NCBI GenBank assembly: GCA_024280415.1
Contig: JAJRQE010000060.1
Span: forward strand, 1 to 35,153
From: Spirochaetota bacterium
GTDB lineage: Bacteria > Spirochaetota > Spirochaetia > B11-G9
Reading direction: 5' to 3'
Length of the DNA stretch: 35,153 nt
Part shown: piece after piece, positions 7,689 through 15,013 of the stretch
Layout: each line of letters starts with the position of its first letter
Position numbering within the stretch: the first letter of the stretch is position 1
Made by a program: the position numbers and the translations under genes
The notes under the pieces: generated by a model
What the model was told of the DNA's origin: nothing
The model's database searches: none
The model's input: only the letters and a program-made list of their open reading frames with translations

Positions 7689-9230
7689 CTACTTAACTAT
7701 CCATTTTCTACCATCATTTTTTATAAAATCATCGGCCTCATCGGGACCCCAGGTTCCAGCTTCGTAGAAAAATAGTTTTATTTTTTTATCGTCGAAACTC
7801 GACTTATCCCATTCCCTTAAAATAGGGGTAATAAGATCCCATGAAACTTCAACTCCCTTCTTACTCCAGAATAAAGTCTGATCACCTATCATACAATCCA
7901 GTAGAAGAGTCTCATAATCATCAGAGAGTTCACTGCCATAAACATCAGCATAGTTAAAATCCATATCCAGAGGATAGAGACACATTTTCGAACCAGGTGC
8001 TTTTGCCTGATATTTTAGAAAAACCCCCTGTTCTGGCTGAATCCCGAAAATAAGAACATTAGGTTCCAAAGGATTCTCTTTAATATCCTTTACAAACATA
8101 CTGTGGGGGACTTCTTTAAATACTATTGTTATCTGTGTTTTTTTCTCTTTTAAGGCTTTTCCTGCTCTCATATAAAAAGGAACACCTTCCCAACGAACAT
8201 TATCTATAAATAATCTTGTAGCAACAAATGTTTCCGTAGATGAATTTTTGGAAACACCATCCTCATCTCTGTAGGATTTAACCTGTTCCCCCTTAATTGC
8301 ACCCTCTTTATACTGCCCTCGAATAATGGTAGAAGGCGAGGAAATATCTTTAAAGGGGCGAATAGCCTTCATTACCTTCACTTTTTCATCCCGAATTAAT
8401 TCAGCATCAAATTTTGATGGAGGTTCCATTGCAACAAGTGCAAGAAGCTGAAGCATATGATTCTGAAGCATATCCCTGACAAGGCCGGAATTATCAAAAT
8501 ATCCGGCTCTGTGACCAACGCCAAGCTCTTCCGAAACCGTAATTTGAACATGATCTATAAAATTTCTGTTCCATACATTTTCAAAAATAAGGTTGGCAAA
8601 TCGAAATGCGAGTATATTCTGTACTGTATCTTTCCCAAGGTAATGATCAATTCTGTATATTTGTTCATCGTCAAGGTAAGACAGTAACTCTTTATTCAAT
8701 GCAACAGCAGAGTTAAAATCCCTGCCGAAAGGTTTTTCAACTATAACCCTCTGGAAAGGAGTATTGTTCTGCCCCTTCTTGACCAGCTTTGCTTCTGATA
8801 ATTTTTTTACAATTATTCCATACAATGAAGGGGGAGTTGCTATATTAAATATTATATTACTATCCGTTTTAAACTTTCTGGAAAGCTTTTCATTTAATGA
8901 TTTCAACTTTTTATAAGTGTCAGGATCATCATACTGACCTGATACGTAAAAACATCTGTCCAAAAATTCCGCTTTTTTACGATCCGAAGATTTCTCTGCA
9001 ACTTTTTCAATTGCCGAAGCAACCAGCTCCCTGAAGGAACCATCGTTTAGCCCGGATCTGGCTACACCAGTAATAAAAAACTTAGAAGGTATTCTGCTTC
9101 TTTTGTATAATTCAAATAATGCAGGCAGCAGTTTCCTTTTGGTTAGATCCCCGGATGCACCGAATATAACAATACCGCAGGGTTCTGCAGTCTCAAATTC
9201 GCAAACCGGGCCGGAATATTTAATATCCAT
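7689..9230 (-). CDS. zwf: Glucose-6-phosphate 1-dehydrogenase
   Basis: Oxidises glucose 6-phosphate to 6-phosphogluconolactone with NADP(+), the entry step of the oxidative pentose phosphate pathway. The N-terminal dinucleotide-binding motif is IFGASGDLTKRKLLPALFEL. The active-site peptide RIDHYLGKDTVQNIL and the preceding RVIVEKPFGRD are intact. The C-terminal domain includes FYMRAGKALKEKKTQI and the late block DAYETLL-like (SDDYETLLLDCMIGDQTLF). Length 513 aa is usual. A clear AAGGAG precedes the ATG. It is first in an operon with pgl, and a well-formed promoter lies upstream. The gene makes NADPH and, with the downstream tkt, feeds ribose-phosphate synthesis. Confidence 0.97.
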   Translation of the reverse strand: MDIKYSGPVCEFETAEPCGIVIFGASGDLTKRKLLPALFELYKRSRIPSKFFITGVARSGLNDGSFRELVASAIEKVAEKSSDRKKAEFLDRCFYVSGQYDDPDTYKKLKSLNEKLSRKFKTDSNIIFNIATPPSLYGIIVKKLSEAKLVKKGQNNTPFQRVIVEKPFGRDFNSAVALNKELLSYLDDEQIYRIDHYLGKDTVQNILAFRFANLIFENVWNRNFIDHVQITVSEELGVGHRAGYFDNSGLVRDMLQNHMLQLLALVAMEPPSKFDAELIRDEKVKVMKAIRPFKDISSPSTIIRGQYKEGAIKGEQVKSYRDEDGVSKNSSTETFVATRLFIDNVRWEGVPFYMRAGKALKEKKTQITIVFKEVPHSMFVKDIKENPLEPNVLIFGIQPEQGVFLKYQAKAPGSKMCLYPLDMDFNYADVYGSELSDDYETLLLDCMIGDQTLFWSKKGVEVSWDLITPILREWDKSSFDDKKIKLFFYEAGTWGPDEADDFIKNDGRKWIVK

Positions 9231-9286
9231 ATATTCTCCTTGTTCCAGAAACTGAAAAGTACCGGACTAAGTGTACTTCCAAATCA

Positions 9287-9315
9287 AGAATAAGGTTCAC
9301 ACGGAATACAGTCAA
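9287..9315 (-). promoter_or_regulatory. Sigma-70 promoter for zwf-pgl, with adjacent inverted repeat
   Basis: Minus strand TTGACT (9315-9310), 17-nt spacer, TATTCT (9292-9287). Just downstream, AAGTAC (9257-9262) and GTACTT (9273-9278) form an inverted repeat with a 10-nt centre. It lies at or just after the expected start site and could be an operator or a leader hairpin. Confidence 0.6.
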
Positions 9316-9453
9316 GTGCAGATCAATTATTGAAATAGGATTTAAAATTATTATGCCATTAATGCGAATAATGATGTTGATGATTCCTGGGTTTATTCGG
9401 AAAAAAATAAAAGCAGGGGAAAATCATCCTACAATCAAAATGAACCTGGATAA

Positions 9454-9594
9454 TTTACTAACCTGCATGAATTCAGGATTGGAATTGGAATTCATACGGG
9501 AAAAGTAATTATCGGAAACCTTGGATACAGGAAAAAGAAAGAATTTACAGCAATAGGAGACACTGTTAATACTGCCTCCAGAATTAACCTTTAA
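9454..9594 (+). pseudogene. Remnant of a class III adenylate/guanylate cyclase C-terminus
   Basis: The frame open after a TAA at 9451 encodes [20 protein letters not shown] followed by [18 protein letters not shown] and a stop. This is the unmistakable second half of a class III nucleotidyl cyclase catalytic domain: the RIGIGIHTG strand, VxGNLG, and the GDTVNTASR helix with the conserved Asn and Arg. No start or upstream cyclase half is present in this frame. A different frame just upstream has [13 protein letters not shown], which could be the degraded preceding helix, so the gene has probably lost most of its 5' part and been frameshifted. It is absent from the ORF track because it is short. 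It is almost certainly non-functional. Confidence 0.8.
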
Positions 9595-9675
9595 ATAGGT
9601 AGTTTTTTGCACTGTATCGCTTTTTGAACTTTGAAATAGCCCCTCTCTAAAATAAATAATTCAAGGCCTCAAAAC

Positions 9676-9704
9676 TTGACAAAAAGATGCTCCTAATTTA
9701 GACT
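9676..9704 (+). promoter_or_regulatory. Sigma-70 promoter for the cbiM operon
   Basis: TTGACA, 17-nt spacer, TAGACT. The predicted start is near 9711, giving a leader of about 110 nt before cbiM. I see no cobalamin-riboswitch core in that leader. Confidence 0.65.
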
Positions 9705-9771
9705 TTACCCGATCGGATCCATGAAGGTTCCCTTTTTTATTGAATACTAAATAATCGATAAACTGCTTCTT

Positions 9772-9805
9772 CTTTATCATGAAGATAAAGGAGGAAATGT
9801 ATTAA
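9772..9805 (+). promoter_or_regulatory. Leader hairpin and start-stop mini-ORF before cbiM
   Basis: CTTTATC, ATGAA, GATAAAG is a perfect 7-bp hairpin. Its right end merges with a consensus Shine-Dalgarno AAGGAGG that is placed for ATG TAT TAA (9797-9805), a two-codon ORF. The true cbiM start follows at 9821 with its own AGAGGAG. The mini-ORF may be accidental, or it may tune access to the cbiM ribosome site. Confidence 0.35.
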
Positions 9806-9820
9806 AAGAGGAGAAGCGTC

Positions 9821-10519
9821 ATGCATATGATCGATGCACTAATATCACCTGAGGTTGGAGGAACCCTGGCGGCGGCGGCGGCGGCAGTCGGCGGATACTC
9901 CATAAAAAAAATAAGTACCAGATCAGAAGAACATAAAAGTTTTATACCTCTCATTGGAATTTCTGCAGCCTTTGTTTTTGCTGCTCAGATGATAAACTTC
10001 ACCATACCCGGAACCGGCTCCAGCGGACATATAGGAGGAGGATTGCTCCTTGCAATTCTATTAGGCCCTCATGCAGCATTTTTAGCTCTATCCGTAATAC
10101 TGATTATTCAGTCACTGTTCTTTGCAGATGGCGGTATTCTTGCCCTGGGAGCCAATATTATAAATATGGGATTCTTTACCTGTTTTATAGCTTATCCGTT
10201 TATTTACAAACCCATTTCAACCCGATTTAAATCTGGTACTGTTATTTTTGGAGCAACCATAGCTGCAGCTGTAATTGGCCTGCAGCTGGGTGCTTTCAGT
10301 GTAGTTCTGGAAACACTGATTTCGGGTAAAACAGAACTTCCCTTTAAGACCTTTTTATTCCTCATGCAACCCATTCATCTGGCTATAGGTATAGTGGAAG
10401 GATTTGCCACAGCAGCATTAATTCTATATGTCCGAAAGAATGCACCTGAAATTCTGATCGGGGATATGCAAAAGAAAACTTCGGGACTAAAAAAATTATT
10501 CCGGTTATTGCAGTACTGA
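9821..10519 (+). CDS. cbiM: CbiM/NikM family S-component of a cobalt/nickel ECF transporter
   Basis: Substrate-capture membrane subunit of an energy-coupling-factor importer for Co(2+) or Ni(2+). The mature N-terminus MHMIDALISPEVGG has the invariant Met-His start whose His2 coordinates the metal in this family. The signature GTGSSGHIGGG and the segment FFADGGILALGANIINMGF are conserved in CbiM. Several TM helices are visible. The zero frame ends at TGA 10517-10519. The -1 frame at an A7 tract (10489-10495) continues into a PDGLE domain that is often fused or adjacent to CbiM. Either a 232-aa S-component, or by frameshift a 341-aa CbiM-PDGLE fusion, would be made. Cobalt versus nickel cannot be decided from the sequence. 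Confidence 0.92.
   Translation: MHMIDALISPEVGGTLAAAAAAVGGYSIKKISTRSEEHKSFIPLIGISAAFVFAAQMINFTIPGTGSSGHIGGGLLLAILLGPHAAFLALSVILIIQSLFFADGGILALGANIINMGFFTCFIAYPFIYKPISTRFKSGTVIFGATIAAAVIGLQLGAFSVVLETLISGKTELPFKTFLFLMQPIHLAIGIVEGFATAALILYVRKNAPEILIGDMQKKTSGLKKLFRLLQY
10489..10495 (+). other. A_AAA_AAA slippery heptamer at the CbiM/PDGLE junction
   Basis: Zero-frame codons are CTA AAA AAA TTA, so the heptamer is A_AAA_AAA in the phase required for tandem -1 slippage. A -1 shift gives SGLKKIIPVIAVLTLLFGG, a smooth join into the next TM and the PDGLE domain. Without the shift, translation stops 8 codons later at TGA 10517. Downstream, TCCG and GCAG can pair with CTGC and CGGA (10500-10545) as a weak two-part stem. 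One added A (A8) in the mRNA or the true genome would give the same fusion. Confidence 0.75.
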
Positions 10520-10845
10520 CTCTGCTTTTCGGAGGTTTTTTCTCATGGTTCGCTTCCGGTTATCCGGATGGTCTTGAATGGTCTCTTGAAAAAACCACAG
10601 GCAATGCAAAAGGATCTGAAGTTCCCTCCGGAGGAATTCATGAGATGCTGCAATCTTTTCAGAGATCAACAGCCTTTCTACCTGAATATGGATTTAAGGA
10701 TTCGGATAGTTTGGGTGAATCGGCATCTGTACTGGCAGGTACAACCATTTCCGGTCTTACAGGAAGTCTGCTAACCTTACTGATTATCAGTACAGTTATC
10801 ATACTGATAATTATTTATAAACACTGGAGAAAACGGCAGACATAG
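10495..10845 (+). CDS. PDGLE / CbiN-like domain, in the -1 frame after cbiM
   Basis: Encodes a TM helix (IIPVIAVLTLLFGGFFSWFA), the family motif SGYPDGLEWSLEK, a short extracytoplasmic stretch and a final TM (LLTLLIISTVIILIIIY) ending HWRKRQT. PDGLE domains accompany CbiM/NikM proteins and are needed for metal uptake in characterised systems, as CbiN or the NikN-like part. There is no ATG or GTG with an SD at the right place in this frame. The track's 10645 Met lies after the PDGLE motif and would remove it. Expression as a frameshift fusion with CbiM is the simplest reading. The stop TAG overlaps the GTG start of cbiQ. Confidence 0.85.
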   Translation: MIPVIAVLTLLFGGFFSWFASGYPDGLEWSLEKTTGNAKGSEVPSGGIHEMLQSFQRSTAFLPEYGFKDSDSLGESASVLAGTTISGLTGSLLTLLIISTVIILIIIYKHWRKRQT

Positions 10846-11648
10846 TGAGAAATCCCAGAGGTGCAATACGACAAATAGAATTGCTCTCTTTAAAAAATAC
10901 ATTCGTCCACCGGATAAAACCTCTTCAGCAGTTTATTGTAACCCTGGTTTTTATACTTATAATAACCTCCTTTGATCAGTATTCGGTCTCGCAGATGCTG
11001 CCAATGCTTCTGTACCCTGCAGTTATTATTGTATTGGGAGAAATTCCTTTAAGGTTTATTATTAGAACAATTTTACCAGTAATACCCCTAATTATTTTGT
11101 TTGCAATAGCTAATGCTTTTTTTGATAAATCGGAATGGGTCTTGCTTTCTGGTGTTACTATCAGTGCCGGATGGATTTCAGCTCTGGCTCTGGTGTTGCG
11201 GAGTCTTATGACCATGACAGCTATTCTTTCATTTATAGCAACGGCAGGTATGAATGGCCTGTTTTCAGCATTGGAAAAGCTTAAGATTCCGGATTTTTTT
11301 ATAACTCTCCTCGCTTTTACATTTCGCTATATTCACTTACTGATGGAAGAAGCCGGACACATAATAAGAGCCTACAGACTGCGTTCACCTGGACAAGAGG
11401 GGATTTCATTTCAGAACTGGGGACCGTTGGCAGGACAGTGGTTTATCAGATCTTACAGGAGGGCAGAAAGAATACACTCTGCAATGTTATGCAGAGGACT
11501 TTCTGAAAAAATACACCAGAACTATCATGACAGGGCAAAACTTGTAGATCTAACCTGGATATTTTTCTGGTGCGGTTATTTTATATTGTGCCGCCTTTTC
11601 CCAATTCCTCTATTATTAAGCAAAGTAACAATAGGAACGGGCATATGA
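10845..11648 (+). CDS. cbiQ: CbiQ family T-component of the ECF metal transporter
   Basis: Transmembrane coupling subunit (EcfT) that links the S-component to the ATPase. It is 267 aa with several hydrophobic helices. It contains the coupling-helix Ala-Arg-Gly type motif AMLCRGLS near the C-terminus and the related charged segment IIRAYRLRSPG. The start is GTG 10845, overlapping the TAG of the PDGLE frame by one base (TAGTG), so it is translationally coupled to frameshifted reading of that domain. Ribosomes that stop at 10519 would not reach it. The gene ends by ATGA overlap with cbiO. Confidence 0.9.
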   Translation: MRNPRGAIRQIELLSLKNTFVHRIKPLQQFIVTLVFILIITSFDQYSVSQMLPMLLYPAVIIVLGEIPLRFIIRTILPVIPLIILFAIANAFFDKSEWVLLSGVTISAGWISALALVLRSLMTMTAILSFIATAGMNGLFSALEKLKIPDFFITLLAFTFRYIHLLMEEAGHIIRAYRLRSPGQEGISFQNWGPLAGQWFIRSYRRAERIHSAMLCRGLSEKIHQNYHDRAKLVDLTWIFFWCGYFILCRLFPIPLLLSKVTIGTGI

Positions 11649-12409
11649 TACCCCCCATAATCAATGTAAAGGATATCGGGTATATTTACCCGGATGGGAA
11701 TGAAGCCCTCAATAAAGTTAGTTTCAATGTAAGTAGAAATGAAGCTTTTGGAATAATAGGACCTAATGGAGCAGGTAAGTCAACACTTCTTCAACTTCTG
11801 ATTGGGATCCTGATTCCCAGGAGTGGAGAAATAAAAATAGAAGGAATGCCAGTCGATAAAAAAAATCTGGCTCTCATACGAAAAAAAACAGGCCTGCTAT
11901 TTCACAATCCCGATGATCAGCTTTTCTGCCCTACGGTCAGGGATGACATTGCCTTTGGCCCTAGAAACATGGGGCTTAACAACGACGAAATTGAAATCTG
12001 TGTCAGTCAGGCAATGGAAGCCTCGGGAACAGGACATCTGTCACATAGACCCCCCTACACACTCTCAGGTGGAGAAAAAAAAGCAGTAGCTCTGGCGTGC
12101 ATACTTAGTATGCAGCCTGAAATTTTACTTATGGATGAGACAAGTGCAAATCTTGATCCCGGATCCAGAAGACAACTCATTACCGTTATTAATACACTGT
12201 CCCAAACAAAAATTATTGTCTCACATGATCTGGATTTTATCTGGGAAACCTGTAGTAGGGTTATGATCCTTAACAAGGGCAGCATCACTGCAGCAGGAGA
12301 AACCGGACTGATTCTTTCGGATAGATTTCTCCTTGAACATAACAATCTGGAACTGCCACTAAGGCTGCAGGGATGTCCTGTTTGTGGGAGTTATACCGTT
12401 AGAGGTTAA
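11645..12409 (+). CDS. cbiO: CbiO family ATPase of the ECF metal transporter
   Basis: ATP-hydrolysing subunit that drives cobalt/nickel uptake. The start is taken as ATG 11645 (MIPPIINVKDIGYIYPDG), four-base overlapped with cbiQ; the track's 25 residues before it read through cbiQ sequence. Motifs: Walker A GPNGAGKST, Q-loop HNPDDQLFCPTV, signature LSGGEKKAVALA, Walker B EILLMDETSANLDP and H-loop SHDLDF. Length 254 aa is a little short but complete. Three A8 runs in this gene (DKKNL, RKKTG, GEKKA) are all read in frame, which is useful contrast to the A7 frameshifts. It converges on the sensor kinase with a gap of 10 bp and no obvious terminator. Confidence 0.95.
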   Translation: MIPPIINVKDIGYIYPDGNEALNKVSFNVSRNEAFGIIGPNGAGKSTLLQLLIGILIPRSGEIKIEGMPVDKKNLALIRKKTGLLFHNPDDQLFCPTVRDDIAFGPRNMGLNNDEIEICVSQAMEASGTGHLSHRPPYTLSGGEKKAVALACILSMQPEILLMDETSANLDPGSRRQLITVINTLSQTKIIVSHDLDFIWETCSRVMILNKGSITAAGETGLILSDRFLLEHNNLELPLRLQGCPVCGSYTVRG

Positions 12410-12419
12410 AACAAAGGAT

Positions 12420-14132
12420 TCATACAGGGAATCGAATTGTAAAGGAACTTTCCGGAGATATTTTAATAATCAACTCACCCTCAAGCTGATTAACCAGAGA
12501 TTCTATTATTATCATCCCCAGAGAGTTGGTATTATTTTTTTCAAAGTTTTCAGGTAAACCGATTCCATTATCAGAAAAAACAATTACAATTTTCTCTATT
12601 TCCTTTTTAATGAAAACTCTTATCTCTCCTGACCGGTCATCAGGAAAGGCATGTTTCAGCGAATTAACAGCAAGTTCAGATACTATAAGCCCTATATTAA
12701 TAGTCTGTTTTGTTTTTAGAAAAAGATCTTCGATATTTAGATTAAGATTGATTTTTCCTTTTGATACTTCAAGATTCCCAAGCTCGTTCTCGAGAAGATC
12801 ACTAATATACTTTTTGATACTTATATTCTTAATATCCCTGCTTTGATACAGATGGGTATGAATGAGTGCAATTGACTCTATTTTCTGCTGAAGAGAATCA
12901 AAAAAGGTATCATAACAATGATCAGGATTTTCGCTTTGATACAACCCGATAAAACTGGATACCAGAGAAAGAGAATTTTTCACTCTGTGATGTATCTCTC
13001 GAAGCAGAAGTTCCTTATCATATAAAGTTTCTTTTGTTCTTTTTTCTGATTCTATCTGATAAAACCATAGTTTTGAAATAATTATTGACCAGAGTAATGA
13101 TGCGGCAATTGATCCCAATATCAAAAAAATCATATTCGTAAATGTAGATTTAACAAGGGTTTTAAAAATTGTTTCCGGAAGGCAAACTACAAGTTTCCAA
13201 TAGTAATCCTCTGAATTAAGGAAGGTACTGCTGCCTGCAGGGGATCCGCTTCCTGAAGATGTCCGCATATAATCTTTTAATGGATATATTGTTTTATAGA
13301 TGTAGTAGTTGCCTGTATCCTGAAAAACTCCATTTTTATCCCCATTAATATAAGCCCAGACAGAGGAATATTGCTTTTCAAACCTCACGTCTGCCATTTT
13401 ATTATACATAAATCCAAAAGTTTCATCTTTATTGGGAGAGGAGAGGTAGTAGCTGTCACTGTTTAACAGATAAAATTTTTCTTCGTTATATTTAGACAAC
13501 CGGGATGCAATATCTAATATATTTCTACCATAATAGTTTAAAAGAATAATTCCTTTTTTTATGTTTCTACTATCAAAAACCGGGATTCCCACTCTTATTA
13601 TAGGTTTTTCGGGCATCTCAACTCTACCATTTTCGACATTCAAATCCATAGGAGAAAAGAAAACTTCCCCTCTATCAAGACTAAAGGTGTCCTGAAAATA
13701 GTATCGGTTTCCTTTGAACTGCAGTTTATCTTTGGGCATTATCAAGGGATCATTATTATTATAATTTACCCTTATTATCTCCATACCGTCTTTATCTATA
13801 TAGCGTATCTGATCGTACGTTCCACGCTCAGAACAGATAAGTTTAAAAATCTGTTCCACACTCTCAAGAGAATCCTCAGAATCTGTATCTAAAAAATCAC
13901 TAAAAAGGTCAAATTCCGATAAAATAAGAAGATCCGAAACAATATTATCCAGAATAAAATCGATTTTATTATACCTTAAATCCAGCTGATCCCGGTAAGC
14001 ATTTATTATGCTCTCTTTTTGAGCAGTATACCTGTTAACCCCTACAACTATCAGCAGGAACATTATAACTAATAAGGAGACCAGTAAAACAGTAAAAAAG
14101 CAAAATGAATATTTTAAATTCCCCTGTTTCAT
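12420..14132 (-). CDS. Membrane sensor histidine kinase, Cache-type sensor with HisKA_2
   Basis: A 570-aa two-TM sensor kinase. TM1 is FCFFTVLLVSLLVIMFLLIV near the N-terminus. A periplasmic region of about 300 residues follows and looks like a double-Cache ligand domain (YDQIRYIDKDGMEIIRVNYN, GIILLNYYGRNIL). TM2 is IFLILGSIAASLLWSIII. The cytoplasmic part has the HisKA_2 phosphoacceptor box LLLREIHHRVKNSLSLVSSF and the ATPase motifs VSELAVNSLKHAF and FSDNGIGLPENF. Kinases of this HWE/HisKA_2 type often act on output-domain regulators rather than OmpR-type partners. No response regulator is adjacent, so its partner is elsewhere. Its start has a -10 box six bases upstream, suggesting a leaderless message. 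Confidence 0.93.
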   Translation of the reverse strand: MKQGNLKYSFCFFTVLLVSLLVIMFLLIVVGVNRYTAQKESIINAYRDQLDLRYNKIDFILDNIVSDLLILSEFDLFSDFLDTDSEDSLESVEQIFKLICSERGTYDQIRYIDKDGMEIIRVNYNNNDPLIMPKDKLQFKGNRYYFQDTFSLDRGEVFFSPMDLNVENGRVEMPEKPIIRVGIPVFDSRNIKKGIILLNYYGRNILDIASRLSKYNEEKFYLLNSDSYYLSSPNKDETFGFMYNKMADVRFEKQYSSVWAYINGDKNGVFQDTGNYYIYKTIYPLKDYMRTSSGSGSPAGSSTFLNSEDYYWKLVVCLPETIFKTLVKSTFTNMIFLILGSIAASLLWSIIISKLWFYQIESEKRTKETLYDKELLLREIHHRVKNSLSLVSSFIGLYQSENPDHCYDTFFDSLQQKIESIALIHTHLYQSRDIKNISIKKYISDLLENELGNLEVSKGKINLNLNIEDLFLKTKQTINIGLIVSELAVNSLKHAFPDDRSGEIRVFIKKEIEKIVIVFSDNGIGLPENFEKNNTNSLGMIIIESLVNQLEGELIIKISPESSFTIRFPV

Positions 14133-14138
14133 AGATCT

Positions 14139-14168
14139 ATTATAGAATAGAGGCTTTTACGTTGTCTA
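14139..14168 (-). promoter_or_regulatory. Promoter abutting the sensor-kinase start (leaderless)
   Basis: Minus strand TAGACA (14168-14163), 18-nt spacer, perfect TATAAT (14144-14139), then AGATCT and the ATG at 14132. Transcription starting at the usual distance would begin at or within one base of the ATG. There is no Shine-Dalgarno. If the ATG is correct, the mRNA has essentially no leader. Confidence 0.6.
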
Positions 14169-14194
14169 TGAAATCAAACTGTTTTTAGCCATTA

Positions 14195-14779
14195 TTACAG
14201 TATCAGATCACATGCCTCCGGGGGCATCCAGTGAGCATCCTTTCCATCCCATTTAACATTACAACCAAGGGGATTGGTAACTGCAACAGAAACAGGCTTT
14301 CCGGATGTTATTTCTCCCAGAGCCCTATCCAGATCATTTACCGTAATTAGATCAGAATTCTTTGGATTATCAACTCCTCTTCCGGTATAAATTAATTTCC
14401 TCTCTTTATTAAATATATAGAAATGAGGTGTTCTTAAAGCTCCGTAAGCCCTGGCAATTTCCTGGCTCTCATCGTAAAGGTAGATCCATGGAAAATTTAA
14501 TTCCTCCATTCTCGAAACCATGTGAGGAAAATCATCGTCTGCATAAGTATTTTTACTGTTTGAATTAATACCGACAAATTTTACACCCATGGATTTATAT
14601 TTTTCTGCAGTTGCCCTTGTAACTTCATCTGAACCTATTACATAGGGACAATGGTTACATGTAAAAAACAGCACAAGAGTATCTGCTTCGTCAAAATCAT
14701 TCAGGGAATAACTTTTGCCGTCTGTAGCAGGCAGCTTAAAGTCGATTGCTTTGGAACCTATAGACATAGTAAAACTCAT
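14195..14779 (-). CDS. Thioredoxin-fold / AhpC-TSA family protein with CNHC motif
   Basis: A 194-aa cytoplasmic protein of the peroxiredoxin-like thioredoxin superfamily: APATDG-type opening ([16 protein letters not shown]), the strand [12 protein letters not shown] with redox Cys41 and Cys44, and the cis-Pro region [12 protein letters not shown]. No signal peptide or TM is seen, so it should act in the cytoplasm, unlike ResA/TlpA proteins. Conserved Cys residues also occur near the C-terminus ([17 protein letters not shown]). Members of this group are usually annotated as thioredoxin family or redoxin proteins, with thiol peroxidase or disulfide reductase activity inferred. GGAGG is placed 7 nt from the ATG. 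The exact substrate is unknown. Confidence 0.88.
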   Translation of the reverse strand: MSFTMSIGSKAIDFKLPATDGKSYSLNDFDEADTLVLFFTCNHCPYVIGSDEVTRATAEKYKSMGVKFVGINSNSKNTYADDDFPHMVSRMEELNFPWIYLYDESQEIARAYGALRTPHFYIFNKERKLIYTGRGVDNPKNSDLITVNDLDRALGEITSGKPVSVAVTNPLGCNVKWDGKDAHWMPPEACDLIL

Positions 14780-14798
14780 AAATAATCCTCCTTACCCG

Positions 14799-14828
14799 AT
14801 TATATAGTAATAATTCTATTTTGTGCAA
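14799..14828 (-). promoter_or_regulatory. Sigma-70 promoter for the thioredoxin-like gene
   Basis: Minus strand TTGCAC (14828-14823), 18-nt spacer, perfect TATAAT (14804-14799). It lies about 20 nt upstream of the ATG, leaving a short leader that contains the GGAGG site. Confidence 0.7.
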
Positions 14829-14880
14829 ATTTTTTCCGAGAAAATGACTCTTACAGCTATAGAACTCTATATCTATCTGA

Positions 14881-15003
14881 GACAGTTTGGGAGTTAGAAG
14901 TTTTCCATTTAAAAGATATATTATTTTCTACAGGAAAGAACAAAGTACTGTTGAGATTATCCGTATCTTAAGTGCTTACAGAGATATAGATTCGATTTTT
15001 TAG
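14881..15003 (+). pseudogene. C-terminal remnant of a ParE/RelE-type toxin
   Basis: After an in-frame TGA at 14878-14880 the frame reads GVRSFPFKRYIIFYRKEQST then VEIIRILSAYRDIDSIF and a TAG. This matches the C-terminal half of ParE toxins (the RSFPxxRYxIFYR strand pair, the VEILRIL strand and a terminal RDI..LF). ParE proteins are about 95-100 aa; only about 40 remain, with stops just upstream (TGA 14878, TAG 14860) and no antitoxin gene next to it. It is a decayed toxin-antitoxin locus, missed by the ORF track because of its length. Confidence 0.75.
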
Positions 15004-15013
15004 AGGATTTAAA

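Noticed and set aside
9424-9612. Minus-strand 62-aa ORF in the ORF track
   Set aside because: It is antisense to the clear class III cyclase remnant and has no SD or recognisable domain.
9700-9820. Cobalamin riboswitch upstream of cbiM
   Set aside because: The leader is short and I see no B12-box-like core; only a small hairpin is present.
10568-10774. Plus-strand 68-aa ORF between cbiM and cbiQ
   Set aside because: It is an out-of-frame shadow of the PDGLE domain, whose -1 frame carries the conserved motif.
11570-11644. Longer cbiO start at 11570
   Set aside because: The added residues translate cbiQ coding sequence and do not resemble an ATPase N-terminus; the ATGA overlap at 11645 is the usual arrangement.
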